Shown here: positions 62,699 to 64,000 of the stretch, one piece after another
Numbering within the stretch: the first letter of the stretch is position 1
Layout of the letters: each line of letters starts with the position of its first letter
Origin: UBA3495 sp964629875
Lineage (GTDB): Bacteria > Chloroflexota > Dehalococcoidia > Lucifugimonadales > UBA3495
DNA length: 64,000 bases
NCBI GenBank assembly: GCA_964629875.1
Contig: CAZVRK010000006.1
Coordinates: 1 to 64,000 of the forward strand
Reading direction: 5' to 3'
The notes under the pieces: generated by a model
The model's database searches: none
Seen by the model: the letters and a program-made list of their open reading frames with translations, nothing else
What the model was told of the DNA's origin: nothing
Program-made: the position numbers and the translations under genes

Positions 62699-62918
62699 AT
62701 CTCGCGTCTCCCAATTCATAGATTTCTGTGCCTAGCCTACACATAGTATTGCCCATTGAAAAGGTACACCACATTCTGATCCGATTATTTATCAATAGCT
62801 GCATAAGGTTTGTAGTAATCTACAGTATCAATAAATTGTCTAACACCCGCATTAGTTGAATTTCTGATACAATCGATACTAATATACCTTCATTTTCGTA
62901 GAACCCACCGGAGACCGC

Positions 62919-63596
62919 ATGCCAACAAACATTGCCTTGGCCGGAGGCGAAGAATTTCGAGCCGGCTGTGAAGCCATGGACCTGGAAATGATCCGGCACT
63001 ACGGGCTTAATGCTCCTAAAGTTCTAATAATACCCACCGCCGCTGACACGGCTCCCAATCGAGCAGCAAAAAACGGAGTGGATTATTTTGAACGTCTGGG
63101 TACAGATTCTTTTGACCTCATGATATTGAATAAAAGTGATGCTAATGACAACGAATTAATACATGGCATACACGAAGCGGACATAATTTATTTTACTGGC
63201 GGAAACCCTGACCATCTTCTAGATAGTTTGAACGGGACTATTTTATTAAAATCCATACAAGCGGCTCTCAAGAATGGATGCGTGCTAGCAGGGTCTAGCG
63301 CAGGCGCCATGGTATTAGGTACTTTCATGAGACGCCCTGGTTTAGGTCAATGGGTCAAAGGACTAGGGATAGCGTCAAACATCGCGGTACTACCTCACCA
63401 TGAGAATAGCGACCCCGAAAAAACGGCGAACGATTTGAAATCTGACGCACCACCGGATATAACAATACTCGGAATAGATGCCAAAACAGCGTGTGTAACA
63501 AGTTCCGACGGATGGTTAGTTACAGGAAGCGGGAATGTCACATCATATAAGAATGGCATCTGGAATAGATACAAATCTGGCGATATATTCGAGTAA
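62919..63596 (+). CDS. Peptidase S51 (cyanophycinase/dipeptidase E-like)
   Basis: 225 residues; GGAGACCGC precedes the ATG. The nucleophile elbow is LAGSSAGAMVLG with Ser 127, DIIYFTGGNPDHLL is the family's GGNQ-like segment, and LPHHENSD around residue 176 holds the catalytic His. Serine peptidase of the class I amidotransferase fold, acting on Asp-rich dipeptides or cyanophycin-like polymers. It lacks a signal peptide, so it is cytoplasmic. It converges with hisIE. Confidence 0.85.
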   Translation: MPTNIALAGGEEFRAGCEAMDLEMIRHYGLNAPKVLIIPTAADTAPNRAAKNGVDYFERLGTDSFDLMILNKSDANDNELIHGIHEADIIYFTGGNPDHLLDSLNGTILLKSIQAALKNGCVLAGSSAGAMVLGTFMRRPGLGQWVKGLGIASNIAVLPHHENSDPEKTANDLKSDAPPDITILGIDAKTACVTSSDGWLVTGSGNVTSYKNGIWNRYKSGDIFE

Positions 63597-63633
63597 CGAA
63601 CATCCCCAATTGCGAATAAAGCAACCCCTATAT

Positions 63634-64000
63634 CTATCGTCTATTTCGTAGTTCCTGCCATATCTGGCTGGGCTTAACTCCAGAGTCAGCCATGAGAACC
63701 AGAGTATGGTAAATCATATCAGCTATCTCAGCCGGCATATGATCAACATCTCCCGATGCTGCTGCAATGGCGGTCTCACCAGCCTCCTCAACTACTTTCT
63801 GAGCTATCCGATTAGTACCCTCTTGTAGAAGAGTAACCGTATAACTATCCGATGGCATTTCCTCTTGTCGATCCTGTATCACCGAATATAACTCTTCTAT
63901 AATTCCAGACCCAACATCAGTGTCTTCATAGTCCTCAGGAAGTTGATCTAGTGGATTAAAAAAACAGCTAACCTCACCAGTGTGGCAAGTAGGGCCATCA
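63634..64000 (-). CDS. hisIE: Fused phosphoribosyl-AMP cyclohydrolase / phosphoribosyl-ATP pyrophosphatase, C-terminal part
   Basis: The open minus-strand frame continues past the window end, so the 5' part is missing; 122 codons including the stop are visible. The visible protein starts inside the HisI domain with GPTCHTGEVSCFF, whose two Cys are zinc ligands of the cyclohydrolase. After a linker (about 25 residues, acidic) follows the HisE domain, with YTVTLLQEGTNRIAQKVVEEAGE, metal-binding Glu pairs and AEIADMIYHTLVLMADSGV. The fused enzyme carries out steps 2 and 3 of histidine biosynthesis. A GTG inside the frame could be mistaken for the start of a HisE alone. Confidence 0.93.
   Translation of the reverse strand, partial: DGPTCHTGEVSCFFNPLDQLPEDYEDTDVGSGIIEELYSVIQDRQEEMPSDSYTVTLLQEGTNRIAQKVVEEAGETAIAAASGDVDHMPAEIADMIYHTLVLMADSGVKPSQIWQELRNRR

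Noticed and set aside
63634..63882. Stand-alone HisE starting at GTG 63882
   Set aside because: The frame is open upstream to the window end and encodes the zinc-site end of HisI, so this is the tail of a fused hisIE.
1..64000. CRISPR arrays, tRNA or rRNA genes
   Set aside because: No regularly spaced direct repeats and no tRNA cloverleaf or rRNA signature were recognised by eye; a tRNAscan run would be needed to be certain.

Overview
The window looks like a fragment of a moderately low-GC, marine-type Chloroflexota genome, possibly SAR202 or a related Dehalococcoidia. This is inferred from gene content, not from a marker phylogeny: repeated oligopeptide ABC cassettes, lipoprotein substrate-binding proteins with acidic or S/T/P-rich linkers ending in VVVTATPIP-like motifs, CaiB and SDR enzymes, MFS carriers and a PT-rich surface lipoprotein. 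No rRNA, tRNA, CRISPR array, insertion sequence or complete prophage was recognised.

Layout. 1-9.3 kb: the start of an MFS carrier cut by the window edge, a sparse stretch with an HTH gene and very small ORFs, then small metabolic genes (cupin, ABM, CMD, VOC, Gfo/Idh oxidoreductase) and two tandem alpha/beta hydrolase paralogues. 9.6-10.5 kb: an XRE regulator followed by a peroxiredoxin-like gene with an in-frame TGA exactly at the peroxidatic cysteine (U42-x-x-C45) and a SECIS-like hairpin directly after it, so a probable selenoprotein. 10.5-15.8 kb: two membrane proteins and peptide ABC cassette A (binding protein and two permeases, no ATPases). 16.2-18.7 kb: sarcosine/dimethylglycine and glycine/sarcosine methyltransferases, i.e. 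glycine betaine synthesis from glycine, then a 56-nt perfect palindrome and a surface lipoprotein. 18.7-39.4 kb: cassettes B (complete), C (complete, with divergent binding protein and a trailing MFS gene) and D (no binding protein), interrupted by an SDR, a glycosyltransferase and a methyltransferase.

39.7-55 kb: a UMF1-type carrier, CaiB CoA-transferase, FEN-type exonuclease, aminotransferase, LVIVD-repeat protein, bleomycin-hydrolase-type peptidase, a cysteine desulfurase/selenocysteine-lyase-like enzyme, an SDR, and a minus-strand run of D-hydroxyacid dehydrogenase, divergent enolase, APH-fold kinase, Fe-dependent alcohol dehydrogenase and acyl-CoA dehydrogenase. 55-64 kb: hydrolase, lipoprotein nuclease, an asymmetric heterodimeric ABC exporter, argS, a VOC protein, an S51 peptidase and the 3' part of a fused hisIE cut by the window end.

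The genes together suggest a heterotroph that imports peptides or similar organic solutes through several OppABCDF-like systems, makes its own betaine and uses selenium in a redox enzyme. A recurring structural theme is very long, near-perfect palindromic terminators placed at or over stop codons, most often between convergent genes.
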